Numbered from the stretch's first letter, positions 1 through 9,031 are shown. The stretch is 64,000 bases of DNA from an uncultured Bacteroidales bacterium (GCA_947168525.1 CAMVMG010000002.1:124001-188000); one strand, 5' to 3'. A program made the numbers and translations. The notes: a model not told the origin generated them from the letters alone.

Positions 1-1000
1 AATCATGCTGGCCGCCAACGCTGGAGAAGACCATCTCGCCAATGGAGTCGGCACAGATCTGCCCGGTCAGGTCCACCTCTATGGCCGAATTGATGGCACA
101 GGCCCGGGGATTCTGCGCAATCAGGAAAGGGTTGTTGGTATAGGCAACATCGTAAAATTCCATCGTCCGGTTGTGGTCGATGTACTCGTACATGGGCTTG
201 GATCCGATAGCCAGGGCCGCGACACTCACACCGGGATGCACCTTCTTGAGGGAATTGTCGATGACACCCTCCCGCATCAGGCGGATAACCCCGTCGGTCA
301 TTGCCTCTGTGTGCAGCCCCAGGTGCTGATGGTGCTTGATGCCGTTAAGGACAGCGTTGGGAATGCCTCCCACGCCGATCTGCAGGCAGGCTCCGTCCGG
401 AATCTGGGAGGCCACATGGGCGCCGATGGCCGCCTCGATAGGGGTCGGTTCCCCGAACACCATGGCAAAAGGCGCCACGTCACAGTGTACGGCAGCAGAA
501 ATCTTGCTCTCGTGGATGAGGCAGTCCCCGTACAGATACGGGATGTTCGGGCTTACCTCGGCAATCACCACCCGGGCGCATTCCACGGCCGACACGGCAA
601 TATCGGCCGATATGCCAAAGCTGCAGTAACCGTTTTCGTCGGGCTCCGAGCAGACGATGAAAGCTACGTCCACCGGAAATTCGCCCCGGCGGAACAGCCC
701 CGGGACCTCTCCCAGGAAAGCCGGGGTCATGGAGCCGTACCCAGCAGCGATGTGGGCGCGCTGGTCTGCACTGATGAAGATACTGTTCACCAGGAAGGAG
801 TCCTTGTACTCCGGCTTGCAGAAGGGAGCCGGGTCCCTGTGCACATTGAAGCCGGAGGTGATGGTAACCCCGCGGAGCTCGGCATGGCGCCTGGCCAGCG
901 CTTCCTGCAGCAGGACAGGGACAGACGCCCCACCCTGACAGCAGACGGTGTCTCCGCTGCGGACCAGTTTGACGGCTTCGTCGGCAGATACGTATTTCAT
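1..1000 (-). CDS. Acetyl-CoA hydrolase/transferase family CoA-transferase (3' end beyond window)
   Basis: The reverse strand opens with ATG at 1000 and stays open to the window edge, giving 333 residues; family members are about 430, so the C-terminus is missing. The product starts MKYVSADEAVKLV and matches the acetyl-CoA hydrolase/transferase fold (Cat1/Cat2, 4-hydroxybutyrate and butyryl-CoA transferases). Near the cut end it has NSAIEVDLTGQ, where the family's acyl-accepting glutamate lies, and then SSVGGQHD, a GxGG-type CoA-binding loop. It starts one base after the aminotransferase stop codon, so the two are co-transcribed. In this operon it would move CoA from the acyl-CoA made by IorAB to acetate or another acid, conserving the thioester. 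The exact substrate cannot be read from sequence. Cytoplasmic. Confidence 0.85.
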   Translation of the reverse strand, partial: MKYVSADEAVKLVRSGDTVCCQGGASVPVLLQEALARRHAELRGVTITSGFNVHRDPAPFCKPEYKDSFLVNSIFISADQRAHIAAGYGSMTPAFLGEVPGLFRRGEFPVDVAFIVCSEPDENGYCSFGISADIAVSAVECARVVIAEVSPNIPYLYGDCLIHESKISAAVHCDVAPFAMVFGEPTPIEAAIGAHVASQIPDGACLQIGVGGIPNAVLNGIKHHQHLGLHTEAMTDGVIRLMREGVIDNSLKKVHPGVSVAALAIGSKPMYEYIDHNRTMEFYDVAYTNNPFLIAQNPRACAINSAIEVDLTGQICADSIGEMVFSSVGGQHD

Positions 1001-1001
1001 A

Positions 1002-2315
1002 CTACTGGTTAACTAGTTTGACAAACAATTTCAGGTGCTGGTCCAGCCGCTCGAAGTCTTCCTCGCTGAGCAGGCGGGACACGCACACGCGGATACCGCT
1101 CTGGCCGCTTCCGGTGGTGTTCAGCGGAATGGCAACCACCCCGCAGCGCATCAGTGCTTCCAGGAGTTCCCGGTTGTTCAGCTGGCGGTAACCCACCGTA
1201 TAGAAAAAGCCGTCGCTGATGGTTTGCTCCATGTCTTTGTCGTACACCAGGTGGAAGCCGTTGTCGTCGAAGATTTTGCGGGAACGGTGCGCCCGGAAGC
1301 CATAATTCCGTAGCTCCTTGACAAAGTTGTACCGGCCGTCCACCGAGGCCTCGAACATGGCAGCCAGTGCGTACTGGGCCGAATGGGACGCTCCGGAAGT
1401 ATTGACATACAGATAGTTGAGGATAAAGTTATCCCCGAAGGTTCCTATGCCCCAGCGCTCTTTCAGGGCGGGATATTCCCGCTTGAAGAGCTTGTCTGAA
1501 ATGCAGACCACAGCGATGCGTTCCCCGGCATAACTGAAAATCTTGGAGCCGGAAAGCAGGATGACATAATTGTCGGTATAGCGGGCCACAGTACTCTGGA
1601 AGGGCGGCTCGAAGGGCACGGAAAGGTCTTTGCGGAAATCCATGCAAAGATAGGCCATGTCTTCCAGGACTACGACGTCGTATTTGTTGGCCAGTTCTCC
1701 GATAATCTGCAACTCTTCCTCCGTCAGGCAGATCCAGGCGGGATTGTTGGGGTTGGAATACAGGATGGCCGCGATATTGCCCTGGGAGAAATAGCTCTCC
1801 AGCTTGTCCCGGAGTTTCTCTGCCCTGTACTCGTAGATATCGAAGAAAATGTTCTTGATGCCCAGCAGGTCCGGCTGCCGGCCATGGGCGGAAAAACCCG
1901 GACAGATATACAGGATGGTGTCTTTTCCGGGCTGCAGCTGTGAACATTCCAGGATACTGGTCATGCTCCCCTGCATGGACCCCACCGTGGGTACGATGCA
2001 TTTGGGGTCGATGTCGATGTCGATGAACGCCTTCACAAAGCGAGAAGCATTGTGTTTGAGCTGCGGGATGCCCTGCACCGAAGGGTAGATGGAAGGGATG
2101 CCCTCGTCCAGCGCCTTTTTCTGCGCTTCCACCCCGATCTGGCAGGCGGGTATGCCCGGTACACCGAACTCCAGATGGGAGAAGGGCTCTCCCACCATCT
2201 CTTCCAGGGCCGTGCCCACCATGGTGCACTGGCGGATGGTTGTCCGGGAGATGTCGTCAATCCCCATTTCCCGGAACTTCTGATGAAGTTGTTCTTCAGG
2301 AATTGGTCTGTCCAT
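1002..2315 (-). CDS. PLP-dependent class I/II aminotransferase
   Basis: A 437-residue fold-type I aminotransferase. The PLP lysine is K258 in LLSGSKIFSYAGERIA. The substrate/cofactor loop is SNPNNPAW at 187-194, and LEDMAY near 218-223 holds the aspartate that contacts the pyridine nitrogen. It lies one base downstream of iorB and one base upstream of the CoA-transferase. The natural reading is that it deaminates an aromatic or branched amino acid to the 2-oxo acid that IorAB oxidises. The N-terminal ~60 residues resemble those of aminotransferases with a long N-terminal arm. Amino-acid specificity is inferred from context only. Cytoplasmic. Confidence 0.88.
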   Translation of the reverse strand: MDRPIPEEQLHQKFREMGIDDISRTTIRQCTMVGTALEEMVGEPFSHLEFGVPGIPACQIGVEAQKKALDEGIPSIYPSVQGIPQLKHNASRFVKAFIDIDIDPKCIVPTVGSMQGSMTSILECSQLQPGKDTILYICPGFSAHGRQPDLLGIKNIFFDIYEYRAEKLRDKLESYFSQGNIAAILYSNPNNPAWICLTEEELQIIGELANKYDVVVLEDMAYLCMDFRKDLSVPFEPPFQSTVARYTDNYVILLSGSKIFSYAGERIAVVCISDKLFKREYPALKERWGIGTFGDNFILNYLYVNTSGASHSAQYALAAMFEASVDGRYNFVKELRNYGFRAHRSRKIFDDNGFHLVYDKDMEQTISDGFFYTVGYRQLNNRELLEALMRCGVVAIPLNTTGSGQSGIRVCVSRLLSEEDFERLDQHLKLFVKLVNQ

Positions 2316-2316
2316 C

Positions 2317-2901
2317 TTACTTGCGGTTTTGAGAAAACGCCAAGCCGGCGTCGAAGGCCTTGATATTGGATGCTACCACAGCGTCTCCCTTGCGGGCGAA
2401 GATACGGCGGATTCCCTCCCGGAGTTTTTCCGGCTCCAGGATATGCAGCACGGCGGCCATGGCACCCAGGAGCACCATGTTGGCTCCTCTGGGCGAGCCC
2501 AGGTCTTTGGCCATGGTATCTACGTCCAGGGCCACAACACGGGGCAGACTGTCCAGCCCGGCCATCACTTTGTCCATTTCCGGATAATCGGGAATGTTCA
2601 CAAACGGAGCCGTATTGGTAATGACCCAGCCCTCCCGGGACAGATACGGCAGATAACGGAGTGCCTCCATGGGTTCCAGGGAAACGATCAGGTCTGCCCC
2701 GCCTTTGGGAATCAGGTCGCTGTAAATGGGGTCGGACGACAGCCGCAGGTTGGACTGCACATCCCCGCCACGCTGGCTCATGCCATGGACCTCGGCCTGT
2801 TTGAGATATAGTCCCTGTTCCAGGGCGGCCGATCCGATGACGGTGGCGATGGAGAGGATGCCTTGTCCCCCCACGCCTGCGAGAATGATATCTTGTTTCA
2901 T
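2317..2901 (-). CDS. iorB: Indolepyruvate ferredoxin oxidoreductase, beta subunit
   Basis: The 194-residue product has the gamma-type pyruvate/ketoisovalerate oxidoreductase fold. The N-terminal GVGGQGILS loop is followed by QAEVHGMSQRGGDVQSNLRLS, the family's most conserved stretch. It pairs with the TPP-binding alpha subunit just upstream to oxidise aryl- or branched-chain 2-oxo acids to acyl-CoA, reducing an electron carrier. Length is typical of IorB. The gap to iorA is 7 bases and to the aminotransferase 1 base, so the four genes form one transcript. Cytoplasmic. Confidence 0.92.
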   Translation of the reverse strand: MKQDIILAGVGGQGILSIATVIGSAALEQGLYLKQAEVHGMSQRGGDVQSNLRLSSDPIYSDLIPKGGADLIVSLEPMEALRYLPYLSREGWVITNTAPFVNIPDYPEMDKVMAGLDSLPRVVALDVDTMAKDLGSPRGANMVLLGAMAAVLHILEPEKLREGIRRIFARKGDAVVASNIKAFDAGLAFSQNRK

Positions 2902-2908
2902 GACGATG

Positions 2909-4504
2909 TTACTTTTTGGATGCGTGTCTTCTGAGGGTCTGGATGCATTCGCGGCGGCTGATGATTACGGAAACGCCGTGGTACTCAATCTCTTCCCGAA
3001 TCACTTGTTCCATCTCCGGATAGTTCTTGGGCAGCGGGACAATGGTGCGGATGTGCTCCTTCTCCACGCCCAGCCCTTCGCAGATGGCTTCCAGCCGGCC
3101 GGTGCCGGCCGAATCCTGCCCGCCGGTCATGCCGGTGGTGAGGTTGTCCGATATGCATACGGTAATGTCGGCCTTGCCGTTGACGGCATCCAGAAGGCCT
3201 GTCATGCCGCTGTGGGTGAAGGTGGAGTCGCCGATTACTGCCACGGCGGGATACGTGCCGCTGTAGGCCGACCCGATGGCCATGGTCACGGACGCGCCCA
3301 TCTCCACGCAGGTGTGCAGCGAATGGAACGGCGGCATCCAGCCCAGGGTGTAACAGCCGATATCGCCGAACACCCGGGCACCTTCATAGTCTTTGAGGAC
3401 CTGGTTAAGGGCGGTGAAGAAATCCCGGTGGCCGCAGCCCTGGCATAGTGCCGGCGGGCGCGGTGCCACCACTTCCGAGGCGGGATGCTGCTCCAGGGCG
3501 GGAAGGCCCAGGGCGGCACGCACGGCGTCCGGGGTGAGTTCCCCATCCCGGGGGACGGTTTCGTCCAGGCGTCCGTGGACGGTAATACCGGTATCGAACA
3601 CCCCTTTCAGGCGTTCTTCCACCAGCGGCTGGCCTTCTTCCAGCACCAGGAGGGTCTGGCAGGAGGCCGCCAGCTGACGGGCCAGAGGACGCGGAAAAGG
3701 ATACTGCGACACCTTGAGCACCGGATAGGGACATCCTTCCGGGAAATTCTCCATCAGATAATTGTAGGCGATGCCACAGGCGATGATGCCCAGGCTTTTG
3801 TCGGCCCCGTCCCGGAGGAAATTGAAGCGGGAGGTGGCGGCATCTTCCTCAAAGGCGGCGTAATCCTTGATCAGCTGCCGGTTCCGCACGCGGGCGTTCA
3901 CCGGCAGGGTAACCCACTGGCGCGGGTTATCCGGGTACTTCAGCTCGTTCTGCTCCCTCACGGACGTGCCGGATTCCACCACGGCGCGGGAATGGGCCAT
4001 GCGGGTAGTGAGCCGCATCAGGACGGGAATGCCCCGTTTTTCGGAATAATCAAAGGCCGCCCGAACCATCTCATACGTTTCCTGCTGGCTGGAGGGTTCA
4101 AAGACCGGCATCATGGCGAAGGCCCCGTAGAAACGGGAATCCTGCTCGTTTTGCGAGCTGTGCATGGAAGGGTCGTCGCAGGCAGCGATTACCAGGCCAC
4201 CGTTGGCCCCTGTCATGGCCGACCCCATGAACGGATCGGCGCAGACGTTCATGCCCACGTGCTTCATGCAAACCAGGGCACGCTTGCCGGCATAGGACAT
4301 GCCCAGCGCCCCCTCCATGGCCGTTTTTTCGTTGCTGGACCAGTCACGGTGCACCTTGCGCTGCGCCGCGAGCGGATGCAGCTGGATGAATTCGGTAATT
4401 TCAGTGGAGGGAGTGCCGGGATAGGCAAACACGCCAGACAAACCGGCATGCAAGGCGCCCAGGGCCAATGCTTCGTCTCCCAGAAGAAGATTTTTATCTG
4501 CCAT
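2909..4504 (-). CDS. iorA: Indolepyruvate ferredoxin oxidoreductase, alpha subunit, without C-terminal ferredoxin domain
   Basis: A TPP-dependent 2-oxo acid oxidoreductase, 531 residues from ATG 4504. I chose this start because a good promoter ends 52 bases upstream, and the open frame further upstream begins with GTG almost at the predicted transcript start. The N-terminal pyrimidine-binding domain starts LLLGDEALALGALHAG and contains YPGTPSTEI. CQGCGHRDF lies at 354-359 onward. The C-terminal TPP-binding domain has VAVIGDSTFTHSGM and SDNLTTGMTGGQ. The protein ends just after IISRRECIQTLRRHASKK. Archaeal and many bacterial IorA proteins continue here into a two-cluster [4Fe-4S] ferredoxin domain, and no CxxCxxCxxxC motif is present. 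An external ferredoxin would have to take the electrons. Confidence 0.92.
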   Translation of the reverse strand: MADKNLLLGDEALALGALHAGLSGVFAYPGTPSTEITEFIQLHPLAAQRKVHRDWSSNEKTAMEGALGMSYAGKRALVCMKHVGMNVCADPFMGSAMTGANGGLVIAACDDPSMHSSQNEQDSRFYGAFAMMPVFEPSSQQETYEMVRAAFDYSEKRGIPVLMRLTTRMAHSRAVVESGTSVREQNELKYPDNPRQWVTLPVNARVRNRQLIKDYAAFEEDAATSRFNFLRDGADKSLGIIACGIAYNYLMENFPEGCPYPVLKVSQYPFPRPLARQLAASCQTLLVLEEGQPLVEERLKGVFDTGITVHGRLDETVPRDGELTPDAVRAALGLPALEQHPASEVVAPRPPALCQGCGHRDFFTALNQVLKDYEGARVFGDIGCYTLGWMPPFHSLHTCVEMGASVTMAIGSAYSGTYPAVAVIGDSTFTHSGMTGLLDAVNGKADITVCISDNLTTGMTGGQDSAGTGRLEAICEGLGVEKEHIRTIVPLPKNYPEMEQVIREEIEYHGVSVIISRRECIQTLRRHASKK

Positions 4505-4555
4505 ATCAGTTCTAGTGTTATAGGAGGAATAACGGAAAACCACTATTCCCGACTA

Positions 4556-4586
4556 CAAAGTTAAAACTTTAAAGCAGATTTGCAAA
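4556..4586 (-). promoter_or_regulatory. Bacteroidota promoter of the iorAB operon
   Basis: On the minus strand TTTG (4586-4583) is followed after exactly 19 bases by TAACTTTG (4563-4556), matching TTTG-N19-21-TAnnTTTG. Transcription would start near 4549, leaving a leader of about 45 bases before the iorA ATG. Confidence 0.75.
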
Positions 4587-4598
4587 TCTTATTTCAAA

Positions 4599-5861
4599 TT
4601 AAAAGACATACGTGCTGGCCATACTGATCGTGAAAGCGCTCAGCTGCGGGTCCAGCGCCTTGCCGAAATCCACGCCCAGGATCATGTTGGTGTTGATATG
4701 GATTTTTCCACCTATACCGAGGCTCACCATGACGAGCGACTGCTTCTGCTGGTAAAGTCCCGGGAATGACTGCTGCTCCTCCAGACGGAACGGACGGGTG
4801 ATGGCGGCCAGGTCCACGAACGGCAGCAGCACCAAGGCCACCTGCTGCTTGAAAAGAGTAAGGTCCAGCACGGTGGCCCTGAGCTCGATATTGCCCCAGG
4901 CCATGCCGGCGGCCATGATTCGGTTGTATTTGAAACCGCGGATGGAATAACGGCTTCCCAGCCCCTCAAATTCCTCGTACTGGTACTGAAGGGTGGACAG
5001 CTCTGACAGATGGTAGAAAGGCATCTGTCCCAGGATCTGGTGCTGCAGTCCCAGATGGTAGGCGAAGGTGAGGCGGTTTTTCACGATAGGGACGAAATGA
5101 CGGAAATGCCCCACCAACTGCATATAATGGTATTTTCCGTGGGAAAGGTCCAGGTTGCCGTTCAGGTACAGTTCTCCATACATGCCCTTTCCGGGAAACA
5201 GTTCCACATCCCGCGTGTCGCAGGTGATGCCCCCCTTGAGTTCCAGGGAAGCCCCCCCGGCGGCTTCATCGGCCCGGATAAGGCCGGCATTCTGATAGGC
5301 CAGATACAGGCTGTTCCCGGAATCGTAATTCTTGAGGGAATAGTCCTGCAGGCCGATTTGACGGAATACTACGCCTCCCATCCAGTTGACCTGCCCTTTC
5401 CCTTCCCGCTGCAGGACAGCCGCGGCGCGGATCATGCGCCGATGATTATTATAATAAGCCGTACGCGTTTCACGGTTCATCTCCAGAAGCGGGTCGAACG
5501 GGGAGGCGATGCCGTTGAAACCGTAGAAATTGTTGGCAGCGGCGTCGCGGTACGTCAAGGATGCGGTAAGCCGCGCTCCGGGAATCAGCGAGCTGGAATC
5601 GAACATGCCGTGCAGGTACCAGGAGCCCTTGGTGGCCCAGGCACCGGCGACGGCGATATGGTGGAGGAAATTGGGATACACGCTGCCGTCTCCATAATAG
5701 AAGATATTGCAGAATGCGCCCAGGTTGAGACCCAGGTCTGAATTGTAGCTGATATCCGGCATGGGGGTAAAAACCCAGCCCGTCTTGGGCGCAGGGTTCT
5801 CCTGCGCATGCAGTGTAATGGCTGCAAAACAGCACACCAGTATGATAAGGACACGTTTCAT
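4599..5861 (-). CDS. Omp85/BamA-like outer membrane barrel protein
   Basis: A 420-residue exported protein beginning MKRVLIILVCCFAAITLHAQ, a signal peptide cleaved after HAQ. ATG 5861 is used; a TTG one codon upstream is also in frame. The body is alternating beta strands and matches the surface-antigen (Omp85) barrel domain. SRYSIRGFKYNR near residue 300 resembles the conserved (V/I)RG(F/Y) motif of the Omp85 L6 loop, and the protein ends in phenylalanine (ASTYVF), as outer-membrane barrels do. No POTRA repeats precede the barrel, unlike BamA. It is alone between two divergently or separately controlled operons. Substrate unknown. Confidence 0.75.
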   Translation of the reverse strand: MKRVLIILVCCFAAITLHAQENPAPKTGWVFTPMPDISYNSDLGLNLGAFCNIFYYGDGSVYPNFLHHIAVAGAWATKGSWYLHGMFDSSSLIPGARLTASLTYRDAAANNFYGFNGIASPFDPLLEMNRETRTAYYNNHRRMIRAAAVLQREGKGQVNWMGGVVFRQIGLQDYSLKNYDSGNSLYLAYQNAGLIRADEAAGGASLELKGGITCDTRDVELFPGKGMYGELYLNGNLDLSHGKYHYMQLVGHFRHFVPIVKNRLTFAYHLGLQHQILGQMPFYHLSELSTLQYQYEEFEGLGSRYSIRGFKYNRIMAAGMAWGNIELRATVLDLTLFKQQVALVLLPFVDLAAITRPFRLEEQQSFPGLYQQKQSLVMVSLGIGGKIHINTNMILGVDFGKALDPQLSAFTISMASTYVF

Positions 5862-5879
5862 CAATACACTCTCTTTTTC

Positions 5880-5999
5880 GGAAGCAAAGGTAATATTTTC
5901 TTTTTGCTTGTTGAACTTCCATTTCTGATATTTGCTTCCATTTTGAATTATTTGCTTCCGTTCGTGATTATTTTTTAGTATATTTGCGAATGAAGCAAA
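5880..5999. repeat. Repeated 9-mer TTTGCTTCC in a divergent intergenic region
   Basis: TTTGCTTCC occurs at 5931-5939 and 5951-5959, exactly 20 bases apart. Its reverse complement GGAAGCAAA is at 5880-5888, and TGAAGCAAA, one base off, is at 5991-5999. The copies lie between the barrel gene and the V-ATPase operon. The outermost copies overlap the probable -7 boxes (TACCTTTG on the minus strand at 5892-5885) or initiation regions, so some copies may be promoter remnants rather than binding sites. Confidence 0.5.
5979..5986 (+). promoter_or_regulatory. Probable -7 element of the V-ATPase operon
   Basis: TATATTTG matches the Bacteroidota -7 consensus TAnnTTTG and lies 34 bases upstream of the subunit E start. 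The -33 box at the usual spacing is poor (TTCC). Confidence 0.5.
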
Positions 6000-6020
6000 T
6001 CAAACTATAACCAATCTCAT

Positions 6021-6623
6021 ATGGACAAACTTCAGGAACTTACCCAAAAGCTCTATAACGAGGGCCTTTCAAAAGGAAAGGAAGAAGGCGAAGCCATTCT
6101 CTCCAAGGCCAAGGCCGATGCAGCGGAAATCGTAAAGAAAGCCCAGGAAGAGGCCGACGCCATTCTGGAGAAAGCCCGCAAGGACGCCCGGGATTATCAG
6201 GTGAAAATGGAAGGAGACGTCAAGATGGCCTCCACCCAGACGCTTCAGGCCACCCGTTCCGCCATTGAAAAACTCGTCATCTCCCAGGCCGTGGACAAGA
6301 GCGTGGCAGACGCCCTCTCATCGGAAGAATTCGTAAAGGGAGTCATTACTGCGGTGGCCCAGCGTTTCAGCGCAGAGGAGCCTGCTGACCTTTCCCTGAT
6401 CCTTCCGGAAAAGATGCAGAAGGGTCTGGAGCCCTTTGTCAAAGGGGAACTGGCCAAAACCCTGGGTAAAGGCGTAGAAGCCACCTTCTCCAAGAAAGTG
6501 GCCGGCGGTTTCAAGATTGGCCCCAAGGACGGAAGTTACTTCATCAGCTTCACGGAAGACAGCTTCAAGGAACTCATCGGTGAGTACCTGCGTCCCGCCA
6601 CCAAGAAGATCCTGTTCGGCTAG
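6021..6623 (+). CDS. atpE: V-type ATP synthase subunit E
   Basis: The 200-residue product forms the peripheral stalk of the V/A-type ATPase. Residues 1 to about 75 are a charged, heptad-like coiled coil rich in Lys, Glu and Ala, and the rest is a compact alpha/beta domain ending in YLRPATKKILFG, as in other bacterial E subunits. It is the first gene of a seven-gene operon ordered E, DUF2764, A, B, D, I, K. The next gene starts 3 bases after its stop. Cytoplasmic side of the membrane. Confidence 0.9.
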   Translation: MDKLQELTQKLYNEGLSKGKEEGEAILSKAKADAAEIVKKAQEEADAILEKARKDARDYQVKMEGDVKMASTQTLQATRSAIEKLVISQAVDKSVADALSSEEFVKGVITAVAQRFSAEEPADLSLILPEKMQKGLEPFVKGELAKTLGKGVEATFSKKVAGGFKIGPKDGSYFISFTEDSFKELIGEYLRPATKKILFG

Positions 6624-6626
6624 GGT

Positions 6627-7274
6627 ATGGGCAATTACGAGTACATCATCTCCAGCCTTCCCTTCCTCACCACAGACTATCAATACGACGAGGGAAAAGA
6701 CTTCGACTATGTCATCTCCGAAATCCGCAGGGATCTCTCGGACAAGGACATCGAAGCCTTGGATTTCCTTCTGGAGGGGTTCCAGCCGGACAAGCTGGGA
6801 GCGGATTTCTATGCCCGCGCCCTGCGCCGTCCGGAAAAATTCCTCCGGGAGTATTTCCGCTTTGACCTCAACCTCCGAAACGCCAAGGTCCGCTTCCTGA
6901 ACCAGGAACTGGGCCGGGAACCGGAGATGGACGTAGTGAGCGGGAAAGGAGACGAGCTGGAAGACCAGGACCTGGACATAGACCTGTACCGCTTCCGCCC
7001 CGGAGACTTCGAGGAAGCCGCCAAAGTAGACGGCGTCCTCTCAAGGACAGACCTTCTCTCGCGGGAAAAGGGCCTGGACGACATTATCTGGGAAAAGGTG
7101 GACGGCCTGGGGCTCTTCCACTACTTCGACCTCACCTCCGTGCTCGCCTATGTGGCCAAGTTGCACATCGTAGACCGCTGGCTCTCGCTGGACGAGGAAA
7201 CGGGACGGGAATTGTTCCGTAAGCTGGTGCAGGAAGTGCGTGGCACATTCAAAGGCGTGGAATACAAAGAATAA
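6627..7274 (+). CDS. DUF2764 family protein of the V-ATPase operon
   Basis: A 215-residue acidic, helix-rich soluble protein beginning MGNYEYIISSLPFLT, typical of the DUF2764 family that sits between subunits E and A in Bacteroidota V-ATPase operons. It has no signal peptide or membrane segment. Its position matches where archaeal operons encode subunit C, the socket between central stalk and K ring, and this operon lacks a recognisable C subunit, so a C-like role is a reasonable inference but not shown. Many Asp/Glu-Leu pairs, including DKDIEALDFLLEG near residue 37, suggest a helical bundle. Confidence 0.8.
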   Translation: MGNYEYIISSLPFLTTDYQYDEGKDFDYVISEIRRDLSDKDIEALDFLLEGFQPDKLGADFYARALRRPEKFLREYFRFDLNLRNAKVRFLNQELGREPEMDVVSGKGDELEDQDLDIDLYRFRPGDFEEAAKVDGVLSRTDLLSREKGLDDIIWEKVDGLGLFHYFDLTSVLAYVAKLHIVDRWLSLDEETGRELFRKLVQEVRGTFKGVEYKE

Positions 7275-7288
7275 TAAAACAATAGGAT

Positions 7289-9031
7289 ATGAAAACCAAA
7301 GGTATAGTCACCGGCATTGTTTCCAACCTCGTAACCGTGGAAGTGGACGGGCCGGTTTCCGAGAATGAAATCTGCTTCATCACCTCGGAAGGGGTGAAGA
7401 TGATGGCAGAAGTCATCAAGGTTAACGGGAAAAACGCGTCGGTCCAGGTGTTCGAGAGCACCCGCGGCCTGCGAAACGGCAATCCCGTTGAATTCGAGGG
7501 AAGGATGCTGGAAGCCACCCTGGGCCCCGGCCTGCTGTCCAGCGTGTACGACGGCCTGCAGAACGACCTCACCACCATGGAGAACGTCTTCCTCCAGAGA
7601 GGTGAATATACAGACCCGATCAACCGCGAGAAAACCTGGGAATTCACGCCCCTCGCCAAGCCCGGAGACACCGTGCAGGCTGCCGACTGGCTGGGAGAAG
7701 TCAAAGAAGGCTGGCTCCCCCACAAAATCATGGTTCCCTTCTCGTTCCAGGGCTCCTATACGGTGAAATCGGTCAAGGAGGCCGGCGCATATAATGTAGA
7801 CACTATCATCGCCGTTCTCACGGACGCCTCCGGGGCCGATGTTCCCGTGACCATGGTCCAGAAGTGGCCGGTGAAAGTGGCCATCAAGGGGTACCGTGAG
7901 AAACCCCGTCCGGACCGCATCATGGAAACGGGCGTGCGCGTAATCGATACCATGAACCCCATCGCAGAAGGCGGCACCGGCTTCATCCCCGGTCCTTTCG
8001 GCTGCGGGAAAACCGTGCTGCAGCATGCCATCGCCAAGCAGGGAGACGCCGACGTCATCGTCATGGCGGCCTGCGGCGAGCGCGCCAACGAGGTGGTGGA
8101 AATCTTCACCGAGTTCCCGGAACTGATAGACCCCCATACGGGACGTCACCTGATGGAGCGTACCACCATTATCTGCAACACCTCCAACATGCCCGTAGCC
8201 GCCCGTGAGGCTTCTGTGTATACTGCCATGACCATCTGCGAATACTACAGGGCTATGGGGCTGAAGTGCCTTCTGCTGGCAGACTCCACCTCCCGCTGGG
8301 CACAGGCCCTGCGCGAGATGAGTAACCGCATGGAAGAGCTCCCGGGAGCAGACGCTTTCCCGGTAGACTTGAGCGCCATCATTTCCAACTTCTACGCCCG
8401 CGCCGGCATGGTCATCCTCAACAACGGGGAACGCGGGGCGGTCACTTTCATCGGCACGGTATCCCCTGCCGGCGGTAACCTCAAGGAACCGGTGACGGAA
8501 TCTACCAAGAAGGCCGCACGCTGCTTCTACGCCCTGGAGCAAAACCGGGCCGACCAAAAGCGTTACCCCGCCGTGGGCCCGCTGGAGTCCTATTCCAAAT
8601 ATCTGGATTACCCGGAAATCGCAGATTACCTGAACCGCACGGTAGAGCCTGGCTGGGTGGAGAAAGTGCTCAACGCCAAGAACATCATCCGCCGCGGCAA
8701 GGAAGCCGCCGAACAGATCAACATCCTGGGAGACGACGGTGTTCCCATGAGCTACCACGTGAACTTCTGGAAGAGCGAACTGGTAGATTTCATCATCCTC
8801 CAGCAGGACGGATTCGACCCTGTAGATTCCCTCTGCCCCATGGAGCGTCAGCGCTTCATGCTGGACCTGGTCCTGCAGATATGCCAGAAAGAATACGACT
8901 TTGAAGACTTCGAGAAATGCCGCGAATTCTTCAAGAACCTCATCAACGAACTCCGCCAGATGAACTACTCTGTCTACGAGAGCGACCAGTTCTGGGCCTA
9001 CAACGAATCTGTGAACAAACTCATCGCATAA
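7289..9031 (+). CDS. atpA: V-type ATP synthase subunit A (catalytic)
   Basis: A 580-residue catalytic subunit. The Walker A loop is GPFGCGKT at residues 235-242. The insert typical of A-type/V-type A subunits lies before it, starting near residue 110, and LLADSTSRWAQALREMSNRMEELPG follows the Walker B region. It starts MKTKGIVTGIVSNLVTVEV, the usual beta-barrel N-terminus. ATP is hydrolysed or made at the A/B interfaces. The gap to subunit B is 4 bases. Cytoplasmic, membrane-bound complex. Confidence 0.97.
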   Translation: MKTKGIVTGIVSNLVTVEVDGPVSENEICFITSEGVKMMAEVIKVNGKNASVQVFESTRGLRNGNPVEFEGRMLEATLGPGLLSSVYDGLQNDLTTMENVFLQRGEYTDPINREKTWEFTPLAKPGDTVQAADWLGEVKEGWLPHKIMVPFSFQGSYTVKSVKEAGAYNVDTIIAVLTDASGADVPVTMVQKWPVKVAIKGYREKPRPDRIMETGVRVIDTMNPIAEGGTGFIPGPFGCGKTVLQHAIAKQGDADVIVMAACGERANEVVEIFTEFPELIDPHTGRHLMERTTIICNTSNMPVAAREASVYTAMTICEYYRAMGLKCLLLADSTSRWAQALREMSNRMEELPGADAFPVDLSAIISNFYARAGMVILNNGERGAVTFIGTVSPAGGNLKEPVTESTKKAARCFYALEQNRADQKRYPAVGPLESYSKYLDYPEIADYLNRTVEPGWVEKVLNAKNIIRRGKEAAEQINILGDDGVPMSYHVNFWKSELVDFIILQQDGFDPVDSLCPMERQRFMLDLVLQICQKEYDFEDFEKCREFFKNLINELRQMNYSVYESDQFWAYNESVNKLIA

